Source: LB3-1 sp036401895
GTDB lineage: Bacteria > Chloroflexota > Chloroflexia > Chloroflexales > Kallotenuaceae
Length of the DNA stretch: 13,389 bases
Direction of reading: 5' to 3'
Assembly (NCBI GenBank): GCA_036401895.1
Contig: DASWTW010000170.1
Coordinates: forward strand, 1 to 13,389
Shown here: one piece after another, positions 1-6,387 of the stretch
How the letters are laid out: every line of letters begins with the position of its first letter
Numbering within the stretch: the first letter of the stretch is position 1
Made by a program: the position numbers and the translations under genes
Notes under the pieces: generated by a model
The model's input: only the letters and a program-made list of their open reading frames with translations
The model's database searches: none
Told to the model about the DNA's origin: nothing

Positions 1-836
1 CACGCACGCTCGGTGATGCGCAGACGATCGTGCGCAAAACAGCGCGCTAACTGACCGCGCCACCAGCTGGCCGCTGGCGAACGGAGGCATTGTTGCTTGC
101 CGATAATGATCGCGAATGGGATGGGCAACCTGATCCCGCAGCAGCTTTGTGGTCACGGCGGAGACAGCGGCGGCGCTGCTCCCGCGTGGGATGCATGTGG
201 AGCGCTTGTATTACGCACCGGATCGCCCGAATGGGAACGGATTCTCTCAGGATGTGGCCGAGCTGCGCTGCCGCCTCTTCCGCGCGCTGGATGGTGGATC
301 GCCCGCTGACCGCGCCTGCCCGCCGCTGACCCAGGGAACAGAACCCGGCGCGGCGCTGTGGATCTACGCCGGGCATGGCTCGCCGTGGCAGTGGGCGGAG
401 ACTTCTCCGAGCGCTGAAACACCCTACTTGTGGTATCTGTACGATGCCGACGCTCGGACAAATGGCGAGCGACTACCGATCCTACTCAGTTTGAGGTGCC
501 TCAGCGGCGATTTTGCCAATCCCACGCTGATGATCACGGACGAGCGGTTGGTGCTGCATGACGGCGGGGTGGTGGCGAGCCTGTCGGCGACCGGACAGGG
601 CGTGAATACCGGTCACGCGTGGCTGCTCCACGGGCTGCTGCCGCAGCTCTTCGCCCCGGACGGGTGATCGGACGCTTGGTGTGGCGCATCTCGCCGGGCT
701 ACGCAGCGTCGTGGCGAGCGGCGCGCATTTGGATCTCGCCTACAGCTTCGGCATCCTGGGCGATCCGCTGATCACGCTGCCATTTGTGCCGACGCACGCG
801 CAGTATGTGCCGCTGCTGAGCGGAGGGTCGCGATGA
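1..836 (+). pseudogene. Gingipain-like (peptidase C25 family) caspase-fold protease, decayed, 5' end outside window
   Basis: C25 peptidases are caspase-fold cysteine proteases with a His-Cys dyad. The body of the gene is readable from about 146 to 661. It shows the Tyr-Ala-Gly-His-Gly motif, with the putative catalytic His at 374-376, and a Leu-Arg-Cys-Leu-Ser-Gly motif, with the putative catalytic Cys at 497-499. The family-typical Ala-Thr-Gly-Gln-Gly-Val-Asn-Thr-Gly-His segment follows near 585-617. The gene is broken in three places. A TAA at 48-50 interrupts a frame that otherwise reads like the family's N-terminal part (…Ala-Arg-stop-Leu-Thr-Ala-Pro…, then Leu-Ala-Asp-Asn-Asp at about 96-110). 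The frame jumps near 144-146 by the loss of one base. It jumps again at the G run 662-664 by one extra base, after which LGVAHLAGL and the terminal SFGILGDPLITLP can be read to a TGA at 834-836. Three independent lesions argue for a true pseudogene, although the G-run shift alone could be a sequencing error. Confidence 0.72.
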
Positions 837-858
837 TGCATCAACAGAGGGGGTGGCC

Positions 859-1599
859 GTGCTTACGTCTAGTGTCGCCCGCCAGCGCTGGCTGCGGCAG
901 GCGTTGGACGTAGCCGGGATCGCGCACTGGGTGGTGCTGCTGCAAGACACGGAGCGCGGACGGATGCTGCCGCCGTTTGCCGGTCCGCTCCTGCTCGATA
1001 CGGTGGGCTTTGAACGTCCGGTGTTGGCCGCGCTGCTGGCCGAGCTGCACGATCGGCGATCGCCCCTGCCGACCCTTGCGCTGGTGGCACCAGATGATCT
1101 GGCTGCTCAGCAGGTGTGCCTCCTGTGTTCGGGGGTCTATGCCGTGGCTGCTGACACGATCCCACTCGCTGACCTGCGGCTGTGGTTTCGCTATGTGGGA
1201 TTGGTGGGACCAGAGCGCCTCGCGTCGGTGCAACCGGCCTGCCTGGGCTGTACGCCTGTACCACTGTCGATTCGCGATGGGGATCTGCTGCGCATCCTGA
1301 CCGAACTCCCGCGTGCCGCCACGATCCAGCAGGCGGCAGCGGCGTGTGTGATGTCCGAGCGGACACTCAAGCGGAAACTCACGACTCTGCGGGTCGCGCT
1401 CGGTATTCCTGCAACGGGCGTGACGCGGCACCGCCCACCAGGGCTGGCGGCGTTGCTGTGGACGGCGCTCGGGAGCCAAGCCGAAGCGTGGCCGGTTCTG
1501 GATGTCGAGGATGCTTCTTCGTCACGTCTTGCAAGCGTCCAGCGTGGCGCTGGCGATTTGGTCGCTCCGGGAGAGGTGTACGCCGGGAGCAACGCGTGA
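859..1599 (+). CDS. Atypical response-regulator-like protein: pseudo-receiver plus C-terminal HTH
   Basis: This 246-residue protein probably binds DNA. Residues 20-115 look like a receiver-type alpha/beta fold: a hydrophobic strand ending in Leu-Leu-Leu-Asp at about residues 44-47, then Leu-Ala-Leu-Val-Ala-Pro-Asp-Asp, then an Ala-Val-Ala-Ala-Asp strand. No clear acidic pair or conserved Lys is visible, so phosphorylation is doubtful. Residues 155-180 form a helix-turn-helix (TIQQAAAACVMSERTLKRKL), resembling the recognition region of LuxR or AraC-type regulators. I chose the GTG at 859 because a GAGGGGG ribosome-binding sequence (847-853) sits about 5 nt before it; GTG 853 lies inside that sequence. 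The gene starts 22 nt after the C25 pseudogene, so the two probably shared a transcript. From about residue 213 the ORF seems to run in the wrong frame through a C25 remnant, so the native C-terminus may be lost. The general regulator call is moderately sure; the target is unknown. Confidence 0.6.
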   Translation: MLTSSVARQRWLRQALDVAGIAHWVVLLQDTERGRMLPPFAGPLLLDTVGFERPVLAALLAELHDRRSPLPTLALVAPDDLAAQQVCLLCSGVYAVAADTIPLADLRLWFRYVGLVGPERLASVQPACLGCTPVPLSIRDGDLLRILTELPRAATIQQAAAACVMSERTLKRKLTTLRVALGIPATGVTRHRPPGLAALLWTALGSQAEAWPVLDVEDASSSRLASVQRGAGDLVAPGEVYAGSNA

Positions 1600-1660
1600 C
1601 TGGGGCTCACCGAACACAGGCCACGCGCTGCTCCACCAGTTCTAGCCGCATCTAGCCCAT
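1499..1660 (+). pseudogene. Small remnant of a second C25 peptidase gene
   Basis: In the frame beginning at 1499 the translation reads MLLRHVLQASSVALAIWS (from 1511), and further along NTGHALLHQF (1613-1642), a TAG at 1643-1645, then Pro-His-Leu-Ala. These resemble two consecutive family blocks: the hydrophobic strand that precedes the Gly loop, and the Asn-Thr-Gly-His-Ala-x-Leu-Leu-His block also seen intact at about 606-635 in the upstream pseudogene. The relic overlaps the 3' end of the regulator ORF in a different frame. I infer a partial copy left by duplication or deletion. The match is short and judged by eye, so chance similarity cannot be excluded. Confidence 0.42.
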
Positions 1661-1721
1661 ATCCTCCATAGTTGGCCCTTAGCCCACTATTATCCCACAG
1701 GAGCTTCGCTATGCTTCATCC

Positions 1722-1753
1722 AGGATAGCGGAAACGCCCGTTTCCGCTATCCT
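1722..1753. promoter_or_regulatory. Perfect 14-bp inverted repeat (hairpin or operator)
   Basis: The arms 1723-1736 (GGATAGCGGAAACG) and 1739-1752 are exact reverse complements, extended by an A-T pair at 1722/1753. A flanking CATCC/GGATG pair (1717-1721 and 1762-1766) could add an outer stem. It lies in the gap between the C25 relic and the ParB-like ORF. There is no T run on either side, so it is not a standard intrinsic terminator. It could be a factor-binding palindrome, a structured mRNA element or a repeat-family member. The structure is certain; its role is unknown. Confidence 0.6.
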
Positions 1754-1866
1754 CGACCAAAGGATGGAGCCGCGGCAAGGTGCGGAACCGATCGCAGCCA
1801 CAGGGCACGGAGCGCCGAGCATGGCGGTGACACACGCGCGCTTGCAGTAGGAAGAATGACGTACGT

Positions 1867-2529
1867 ATGATGATCCCCCCTGATTCACGCGGAACGAACC
1901 AACCATCGGCAGCGGCTCCGGTGTTGCGGGTGCTGCCGCTCACGGCCATCCAGTGGGCGGCCCAGAATCCACGGACGGATGCGGCAGCGGATCTCGACGA
2001 GCTGACGGCGAGCATCGCCGCGGTGCATGAGCCGTATCTGGCGCAGCTTCCCCTGGTCCACGAGGAGGAAGCTGGTACGTTTCGCGTGATCGCCGGTGAG
2101 CGTCGTATCCGGGCGGTGATGGCCGCCGGCTGGCAGACCGTGGCGTGCCTGGTCTATCGCCGCCTCGATGCCGCCACAGCCCTTACACGTCCGCATATCC
2201 AGCCGTCACCGCCCGTCAATGTTTATCGAGTCTTGGAAGCATCTGATGATCCTGACGCTCCCGTACTTGGCTGTAGCCGTTGGGTGACAATGGGTTCCTG
2301 GCGATTCGTACGAACACCCGGTCTTCTGCGGTGCCCCACAGTCTCGCCAGCAGGCCTGATGCATGATCTCCTGAGCATAAACATGTGCGGCATGCCCATA
2401 CGCAGCTATCCTTGCGAGATAGCCATCTCTGATCTGACACGACCCGTCTCCGTGTCCCGCGTGACCGGCGGCGCGAGCACCAGCACCGCCGGTACACGAT
2501 TCGGCGCTGCCAGTCGCAGTAACCCGTAG
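1867..2529 (+). CDS. ParB/Sulfiredoxin-like N-terminal domain protein, probably truncated
   Basis: Residues 20-100 match the ParB/Spo0J N-terminal fold: a hydrophobic start (VLRVLPLTAI), an Asn-Pro-Arg at 34-36, an L-x-E-L-x-x-SI helix near 43-50, and the diagnostic Gly-Glu-Arg-Arg box at 77-80 followed by IRAVMAAGW. In true ParB this box contacts nucleotide and is followed by an HTH that binds parS. Here recognisable sequence ends near residue 115 (about nt 2212). The remaining ~105 codons show no family pattern and run antisense into the 3' end of lanM, so the ORF end is probably accidental. The ATG at 1867 is followed directly by another ATG at 1870, and neither has a strong ribosome-binding site. 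It is convergent with the lanthipeptide operon and is most likely a fragment of a plasmid or mobile-element ParB-like gene. Confidence 0.55.
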   Translation: MMIPPDSRGTNQPSAAAPVLRVLPLTAIQWAAQNPRTDAAADLDELTASIAAVHEPYLAQLPLVHEEEAGTFRVIAGERRIRAVMAAGWQTVACLVYRRLDAATALTRPHIQPSPPVNVYRVLEASDDPDAPVLGCSRWVTMGSWRFVRTPGLLRCPTVSPAGLMHDLLSINMCGMPIRSYPCEIAISDLTRPVSVSRVTGGASTSTAGTRFGAASRSNP

Positions 2530-5500
2530 CCGATCCCGGCGAGCCCAGTCATCAATCCCGGCGACTCGACGCCCAGTGGGAGACCGGAGCGCCACCCGTT
2601 GGTCTCGATGCTCTCGACGATCATCGAGGCGAACCGCTGCGTTTCGATGCGCCAGCGGGGATCGGGCAGATTCTCGCCCGCCTCCAGCAGCAACTCCAGA
2701 TTGCCCAGATCGCCGTGGCAGAGCGAGTGGTTCAGGCCGAAGCCATGCTCACGTGTGGTGTGCAGCGCTGCCTCGATCTCGCCACGCAGTGCGGGATCGT
2801 CAAGATGGGGCAGCAGGTGTAGGCGGGACAGTCCGATGCCGGGCGCGCCGTGACACCAAGCCACCGTAAACCGCGTGTCCGATGCGCCGATTCGATCGGA
2901 CGCTTGCGTGAAGCGCAGATCGGGCCAGTTGCCGTGCTCAGGCACGAACAGGCTGCGCTCATAGGCCAGCGCGTCGAGTGCCGCCCTGCGAAAGCGCTCA
3001 TTGCTGCTCGCCAACGCTAGCTGGTGCAGTGCCAGCGCCATGCCCGCTGCGCCATGGGCGAATCCTGCCATCGGCTGCGTAGCCGTCGGCACAAGCCAGC
3101 CGCTCCCGTGTTTCATGGGCAGTGCGGCGGCCAATACATGATCCCCGCACTGCACCGCCACGGCCAGCGCCGATGGAGCGCCGGTGCAGTGATACAGACC
3201 GAGCAGTGCCAGAATCGCGCCTGCCGCTCCTGAGATGATGTCAAAGTGGCTATCGCGGTCGAGCCGCCGTGCGACCTCGCCAACCAGCACCTCCGCCTCG
3301 TGCAGCAGATCCGGCTGCGACCACAGCGCGCCCAGATGCGTCAGCGTATAGATGATGCCGCCCCAGCCGGTGAAACCGCCGATCAGCCTGATCGCCGATT
3401 GATCACGCTCGATCTGACGACGGAGCGATGTGAGCGCTGCCTGGGCCAATGTCGTGTAGCTTGGCTCGGCGACAGTCGCGCCCAGGTAGCCCAGGAAGAG
3501 CGCCACGCCCGAAAGTCCGCTGTACAGATCCTCGCTCAGCGGTACCAGGGTCCAGCGGCTGTCGCGTTCAAGCGTCAGGCCGATCCAGCTGGCATCCTCC
3601 GTGCCGCGCAGCGCCAGCTTCGCTAGCCGATCACCGACCGCCCGCGCCGCTTCCAGCAATCGCTCGCGCTCGACTGGCTGGTGCGATGCGGCCGACGGGG
3701 AGCGCGGGCGCTGCTCCTGATCGAGGTTGATCGCCAGCGTCGCCAGCGAGGCGTTGACGAACCAGCGTTGCTGCCTGAGATCATCCTCGCTCAAACGCTG
3801 GATACGGCGGCGCACCAGCCCCACGCCTGGCTCGTCGAAGAACTCGGCGATGCGCTCCTTGGTGCTGCTCCACACATCACGCGATTCGGGGCGTGACGTG
3901 AACATCGGAATATCGCCGCGCAGCAGATCGTCGCGCTCGGCGGGGATCAGCCGTGCGAAATACGGTTGCTGGTCCACGCCGACCCACAGCCGGTCAATGT
4001 GACGGTCGCGATCGAGTGCGTTGCGCAGCAGATCGGGATGGAAGCTCTCGCGCAGCAGCAGGGCGTAGGCGCGCGTCGGCCGCATGATGATCCGTACCTC
4101 GTCGTGCGCAAAGCGGGCCAGCGGGCCGTCGTCGGCCAGCAGCGACTCGCGCTGCGCAAGCAGCAGGCGGTACATCGCGGTAAAGCCGGCAACAATCGCC
4201 TCGGCATAGTCCAATAGCTCCACCTCCGCGCCGTTCAGCGTGGGCCGGTTCTGACCGCCGCGCATTTCCATGCGCTTGCGTGCCAGCCGCATCTCGTCGG
4301 TGCCGCCGCCCTCCCAGTACGGTATCGCGTGAGGCGAGAGCTGACCGGTGGCTGCGCCCAACCCGCTCAGATCGACGCCTTCAGCCTCGTCGTTGCCCCA
4401 GATACGGTGCGGCAGCAGCCCAACGCGCAGAACAGACCGAGTCATCGTATCGCCCGCCAGCGCATCCGACTGCCCCAAATCCAGGCCGCCGGCGCGCGGA
4501 TGAAACAACGACTCAAGATCGATCAGCACGGGATGTTCGCCGGCAGCGATCAGATTCTCGAAGTGAATATCAGTGGCCTCCAGGCCATACAGCAGCGCCA
4601 GATACGCGCCCTGACGCTCGTAAAAGCGGCAGACCTCCTCGGTACTCGCGCAGCTATCGGCCGCGACGTACTCGACCCAGCCATAGTGCTGGCGGTCGAG
4701 CACGTGCAGCGTGCGAAACGGCGGATGCGCCCCGCGCTGGTTGAGCCAGGCGAGCAGCTCCTGAAAATGCAGATCGACCGCCAGCGAACGCGGCTTGTAC
4801 ACCAGCTTAAAGCCTGACGTGAAGGTTGCGATCAAGACCGCACGGCCGCCGCGATGTCGATCGCCAGCGTCGCCGTCGATCTGCGTCAGCATGCCTGGAT
4901 CGCGATCCGAGCAGAATGTGTCGCGAATCGCGGACCAATCGGCGCAGAGCCGCTCCACATATTCCAGGCTGACATCAACCCAGGTGTTGATACCCAGGAC
5001 CAGCTGACGAGCCAGCACTGCGTACTCACGAAGCAGCAGCAACGCCCTGTCATGCTGTCTGAGGCGCTCAAGAAAGCTTTGAAAGCGCTCCTGCGCCGTG
5101 TCGCCGCGTAGCTCACCTTGCAGCCGGGCAACGTTCAGCTCCAGCACGAGCGTGCGGCTGATCATTGGGATCAGTTGCGCCGGAAGCTGGGCGTAGAGCG
5201 CCGCCGCGATCGTGTCGGGATCGAACGGCACGGCGGCATGAGCTGCTGCGAGTGCTGCAATCCCCGCGCGCAGCCGGTCGCGACCCTGACGGATCAGGGG
5301 CTCGATCACGATCAGAAATTGGGCCGATTCCTGGCCTTGCTGTGTTGTGGGAAGCTCGACCGGATCGGAGACGGCACCGGGCACGTAGGCCTGTGCAAGC
5401 TGAAGCAGCCACGGCGGAGCACCGCAGCGGTCATGCACAGCGGCGATCGGTTCGCCCAGCAGGGAGCGCAGCTCGTCCTCGGTGAGGCCATCCAGCGCCA

Positions 5501-5690
5501 GTCGCTGCGCAAAGAGCGTCTCGTCGGCAAACGGCGACTGGGAGCGCCAGCGCTGCAAGCGACGCACCGCACGCTCGGCGTCGACTTCGGCGATGAGTTC
5601 ACGCTGCTGGGTCGTGCGCGGCGTGGCGACACGCTCGGCAAGCGTCAGCGCGTGATACCAGTCGGGATCTTCAAACCAGGGGTGACTCAC
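2406..5690 (-). CDS. lanM: Class II lanthipeptide synthetase LanM (bifunctional dehydratase and cyclase)
   Basis: LanM enzymes phosphorylate and eliminate Ser/Thr in precursor core peptides, then add Cys thiols to form (methyl)lanthionine rings, in the cytosol. At 1094 residues this one is full length for the family. The N-terminal DUF4135 dehydratase (about 125-640) shows the kinase-like Lys-Pro-Arg-Ser at 299-302, Asp374-x-His376-x-x-Asn379, and Asp391-Leu-Glu393. The C-terminal LanC-like cyclase (about 715-1065) has the GFAHG motif (His879), Trp-Cys-His-Gly with Cys946, and Cys991-His992-Gly, which give the three expected zinc ligands Cys946, Cys991 and His992. The last ~20 residues after the family-typical Leu-Ala-Pro-Pro are an unusual tail. 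The start is GTG 5690, with GAGGAGT (5694-5700 on this strand) 5 nt upstream. It is the last gene of the operon, behind the two precursor genes it must serve and separated from them by a strong stem-loop. Confidence 0.96.
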   Translation of the reverse strand: MSHPWFEDPDWYHALTLAERVATPRTTQQRELIAEVDAERAVRRLQRWRSQSPFADETLFAQRLALDGLTEDELRSLLGEPIAAVHDRCGAPPWLLQLAQAYVPGAVSDPVELPTTQQGQESAQFLIVIEPLIRQGRDRLRAGIAALAAAHAAVPFDPDTIAAALYAQLPAQLIPMISRTLVLELNVARLQGELRGDTAQERFQSFLERLRQHDRALLLLREYAVLARQLVLGINTWVDVSLEYVERLCADWSAIRDTFCSDRDPGMLTQIDGDAGDRHRGGRAVLIATFTSGFKLVYKPRSLAVDLHFQELLAWLNQRGAHPPFRTLHVLDRQHYGWVEYVAADSCASTEEVCRFYERQGAYLALLYGLEATDIHFENLIAAGEHPVLIDLESLFHPRAGGLDLGQSDALAGDTMTRSVLRVGLLPHRIWGNDEAEGVDLSGLGAATGQLSPHAIPYWEGGGTDEMRLARKRMEMRGGQNRPTLNGAEVELLDYAEAIVAGFTAMYRLLLAQRESLLADDGPLARFAHDEVRIIMRPTRAYALLLRESFHPDLLRNALDRDRHIDRLWVGVDQQPYFARLIPAERDDLLRGDIPMFTSRPESRDVWSSTKERIAEFFDEPGVGLVRRRIQRLSEDDLRQQRWFVNASLATLAINLDQEQRPRSPSAASHQPVERERLLEAARAVGDRLAKLALRGTEDASWIGLTLERDSRWTLVPLSEDLYSGLSGVALFLGYLGATVAEPSYTTLAQAALTSLRRQIERDQSAIRLIGGFTGWGGIIYTLTHLGALWSQPDLLHEAEVLVGEVARRLDRDSHFDIISGAAGAILALLGLYHCTGAPSALAVAVQCGDHVLAAALPMKHGSGWLVPTATQPMAGFAHGAAGMALALHQLALASSNERFRRAALDALAYERSLFVPEHGNWPDLRFTQASDRIGASDTRFTVAWCHGAPGIGLSRLHLLPHLDDPALRGEIEAALHTTREHGFGLNHSLCHGDLGNLELLLEAGENLPDPRWRIETQRFASMIVESIETNGWRSGLPLGVESPGLMTGLAGIGYGLLRLAAPNRVPAVLVLAPPVTRDTETGRVRSEMAISQG

Positions 5691-5726
5691 AGTGACTCCT
5701 CGGCACTACCAATACAGGACCATCGA

Positions 5727-5754
5727 CGTGCATGGTAGATCGCTACCATGCACG
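5727..5754 (-). promoter_or_regulatory. Perfect 12-bp stem-loop between the precursor genes and lanM
   Basis: The arms 5727-5738 (CGTGCATGGTAG) and 5743-5754 are exact reverse complements around a 4-nt loop. No T run follows on the minus strand before lanM, so complete termination is unlikely. In class I and II lantibiotic operons a hairpin after the precursor gene often allows partial read-through or protects the short, abundant precursor mRNA. I infer that role here from the position: 75 nt after the lanA1 stop and 36 nt before the lanM start. The structure is seen directly; attenuation is inferred. Confidence 0.6.
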
Positions 5755-5758
5755 CCGA

Positions 5759-5783
5759 CAGTCAGGCTAAAGCGCGGATCGGA
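5759..5783 (-). repeat. 25-bp perfect direct repeat downstream of precursor A1 (copy 1)
   Basis: This 25-nt block is identical to 6081-6105, which lies in the same position behind precursor A2. It marks the outer limit of the tandem duplication that produced the two precursor genes. The copy offset is 322 nt here but 290 nt at the start codons, so the core regions differ in length by small indels as well as substitutions. A related, diverged block (CGGCCTGC…GTCA) appears again at about 6354-6372, in front of precursor A2. Confidence 0.7.
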
Positions 5784-5828
5784 CAAGGCAACTGATACCC
5801 GATCGTGGAACCGGGCAACTACCCGAGA

Positions 5829-6026
5829 TTACCAGTGTGGAGGACACCTATAATTAGTCGGGCAGAGAAGGTCCAACGTGTAGGCCCCGGCGACGAGGCC
5901 GAGATCCTCATCCCGCAGCTCAAGCAATCCGGCGGGATGCTCGGGCAGCAAGGCGCGGGCTTCTTCGCTCAGACTGTTGCGATACTCGTCGTCCTTCCAG
6001 GCGCGAATGATGTCCACATTTGACAT
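5829..6026 (-). CDS. lanA1: Mersacidin/lichenicidin-family lanthipeptide precursor A1
   Basis: This gene encodes a 65-residue precursor. Residues 1-48 form the leader, with the family pattern Ile-Arg-Ala-Trp-Lys-Asp-x-Glu-Tyr-Arg (7-16), LPEHPAG (27-33), and Glu-Leu-x-Asp-Glu-Asp-Leu-x-x-Val-x-Gly-Ala before the cut site. The predicted core is YTLDLLCPTNYRCPPHW. It has two Thr and two Cys and no Ser, so two methyllanthionine rings are possible, for example Thr2-Cys7 and Thr9-Cys13 (an inference from residue order only). I use the ATG at 6026 rather than one 10 codons earlier, because GGAGG at 6033-6037 lies 6 nt before it and the other precursor starts identically. LanM should modify it, and LanT should cleave after Ala48 and export it. 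It is the second precursor in the operon. The core resembles no lantibiotic I recall. Confidence 0.9.
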   Translation of the reverse strand: MSNVDIIRAWKDDEYRNSLSEEARALLPEHPAGLLELRDEDLGLVAGAYTLDLLCPTNYRCPPHW

Positions 6027-6032
6027 AAGTTG

Positions 6033-6037
6033 CCTCC
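6033..6037 (-). promoter_or_regulatory. Ribosome-binding site of precursor A1
   Basis: A perfect GGAGG on the minus strand, 6 nt before the ATG at 6026. It fixes the start at the Met-Ser-Asn-Val-Asp leader and excludes the upstream in-frame ATG at 6056, whose codons would run through this site. Confidence 0.8.
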
Positions 6038-6080
6038 ATTGGTTTCGATACCACAATTGATCGTCGCCTTCGGCCTGCCG

Positions 6081-6105
6081 CAGTCAGGCTAAAGCGCGGA
6101 TCGGA
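6081..6105 (-). repeat. 25-bp perfect direct repeat downstream of precursor A2 (copy 2)
   Basis: Identical to 5759-5783. It begins 16 nt after the precursor A2 stop codon, against 45 nt for copy 1 after the A1 stop. Together with the nearly identical leader-coding DNA it defines the duplicated unit of roughly 300 bp that holds one precursor gene each. Confidence 0.7.
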
Positions 6106-6121
6106 TAGAAGCGCTGGTTCC

Positions 6122-6316
6122 CTAGCGTGTATCCGGGCACGTACAAAAGCTCACCTTCTGGTCGACCGATACAGCACCGGCGACGAGGCCGAGATCCTCA
6201 TCCCGCAGCTCAAGCAATCCGGCGGGATGCTCGGGCAGCAGGGCGCGCGCTTCCTCGCTCAGGCTGCTGCGATACTCGTCGTCCTTCCAGGCGCGAATGA
6301 TGTCTACGTTTGACAT
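6122..6316 (-). CDS. lanA2: Mersacidin/lichenicidin-family lanthipeptide precursor A2
   Basis: This gene encodes a 64-residue precursor. Its 48-residue leader equals that of A1 except for Ser instead of Asn at residue 17, and it ends in the same Leu-Val-Ala-Gly-Ala site. The predicted core is VSVDQKVSFCTCPDTR, with Ser2, Ser8, Thr11 and Thr15 as dehydration sites and Cys10 and Cys12 as ring donors. At most two thioether rings can form, and at least two dehydrated residues could stay open. The core shares no visible alignment with that of A1, although the leader DNA differs at only about ten positions. The start is ATG 6316 with GGAGG at 6323-6327. It lies 71 nt after the exporter gene and is the first precursor transcribed. 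A role as an antimicrobial or signal peptide is likely from the family but unproven; a two-peptide system with A1 is possible. Confidence 0.9.
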   Translation of the reverse strand: MSNVDIIRAWKDDEYRSSLSEEARALLPEHPAGLLELRDEDLGLVAGAVSVDQKVSFCTCPDTR

Positions 6317-6322
6317 AAGTTA

Positions 6323-6327
6323 CCTCC
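6323..6327 (-). promoter_or_regulatory. Ribosome-binding site of precursor A2
   Basis: A perfect GGAGG on the minus strand, 6 nt before the ATG at 6316. Spacing and surrounding bases match the site of the A1 gene, which suggests both precursors are translated at similar high rates. Confidence 0.8.
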
Positions 6328-6342
6328 GTATAGCTGTGTCTG

Positions 6343-6370
6343 ATCTATAGTCTCGGCCTGCTGCGGTCAA
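6343..6370 (-). promoter_or_regulatory. Possible internal promoter for the precursor genes
   Basis: On the minus strand TTGACC (6365-6370) and TATAGA (6344-6349) are spaced by 15 nt, shorter than the ideal 17. They lie 28 nt or more before the precursor A2 start, in the 71-nt gap after the exporter gene. A dedicated promoter here would let the precursors outnumber the exporter. The corresponding -10 region before A1 is not conserved. The call rests on the hexamers and position only. Confidence 0.33.
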
Positions 6371-6387
6371 GCCGGAAGACCCAAAAG

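Noticed and set aside
841..1479. 212-codon minus-strand frame opposite the HTH regulator
   Set aside because: Its composition is Arg/Gln-rich, as is typical for antisense frames of GC-rich genes, and no domain pattern is visible.
5118..5738. 206-codon plus-strand frame opposite the start of lanM
   Set aside because: It is antisense to a full-length, motif-rich LanM and has no independent support.
6027..6056. Longer 75-residue form of precursor A1
   Set aside because: The extra codons cover the GGAGG ribosome-binding site, and the twin precursor A2 has the same start as the 65-residue form.
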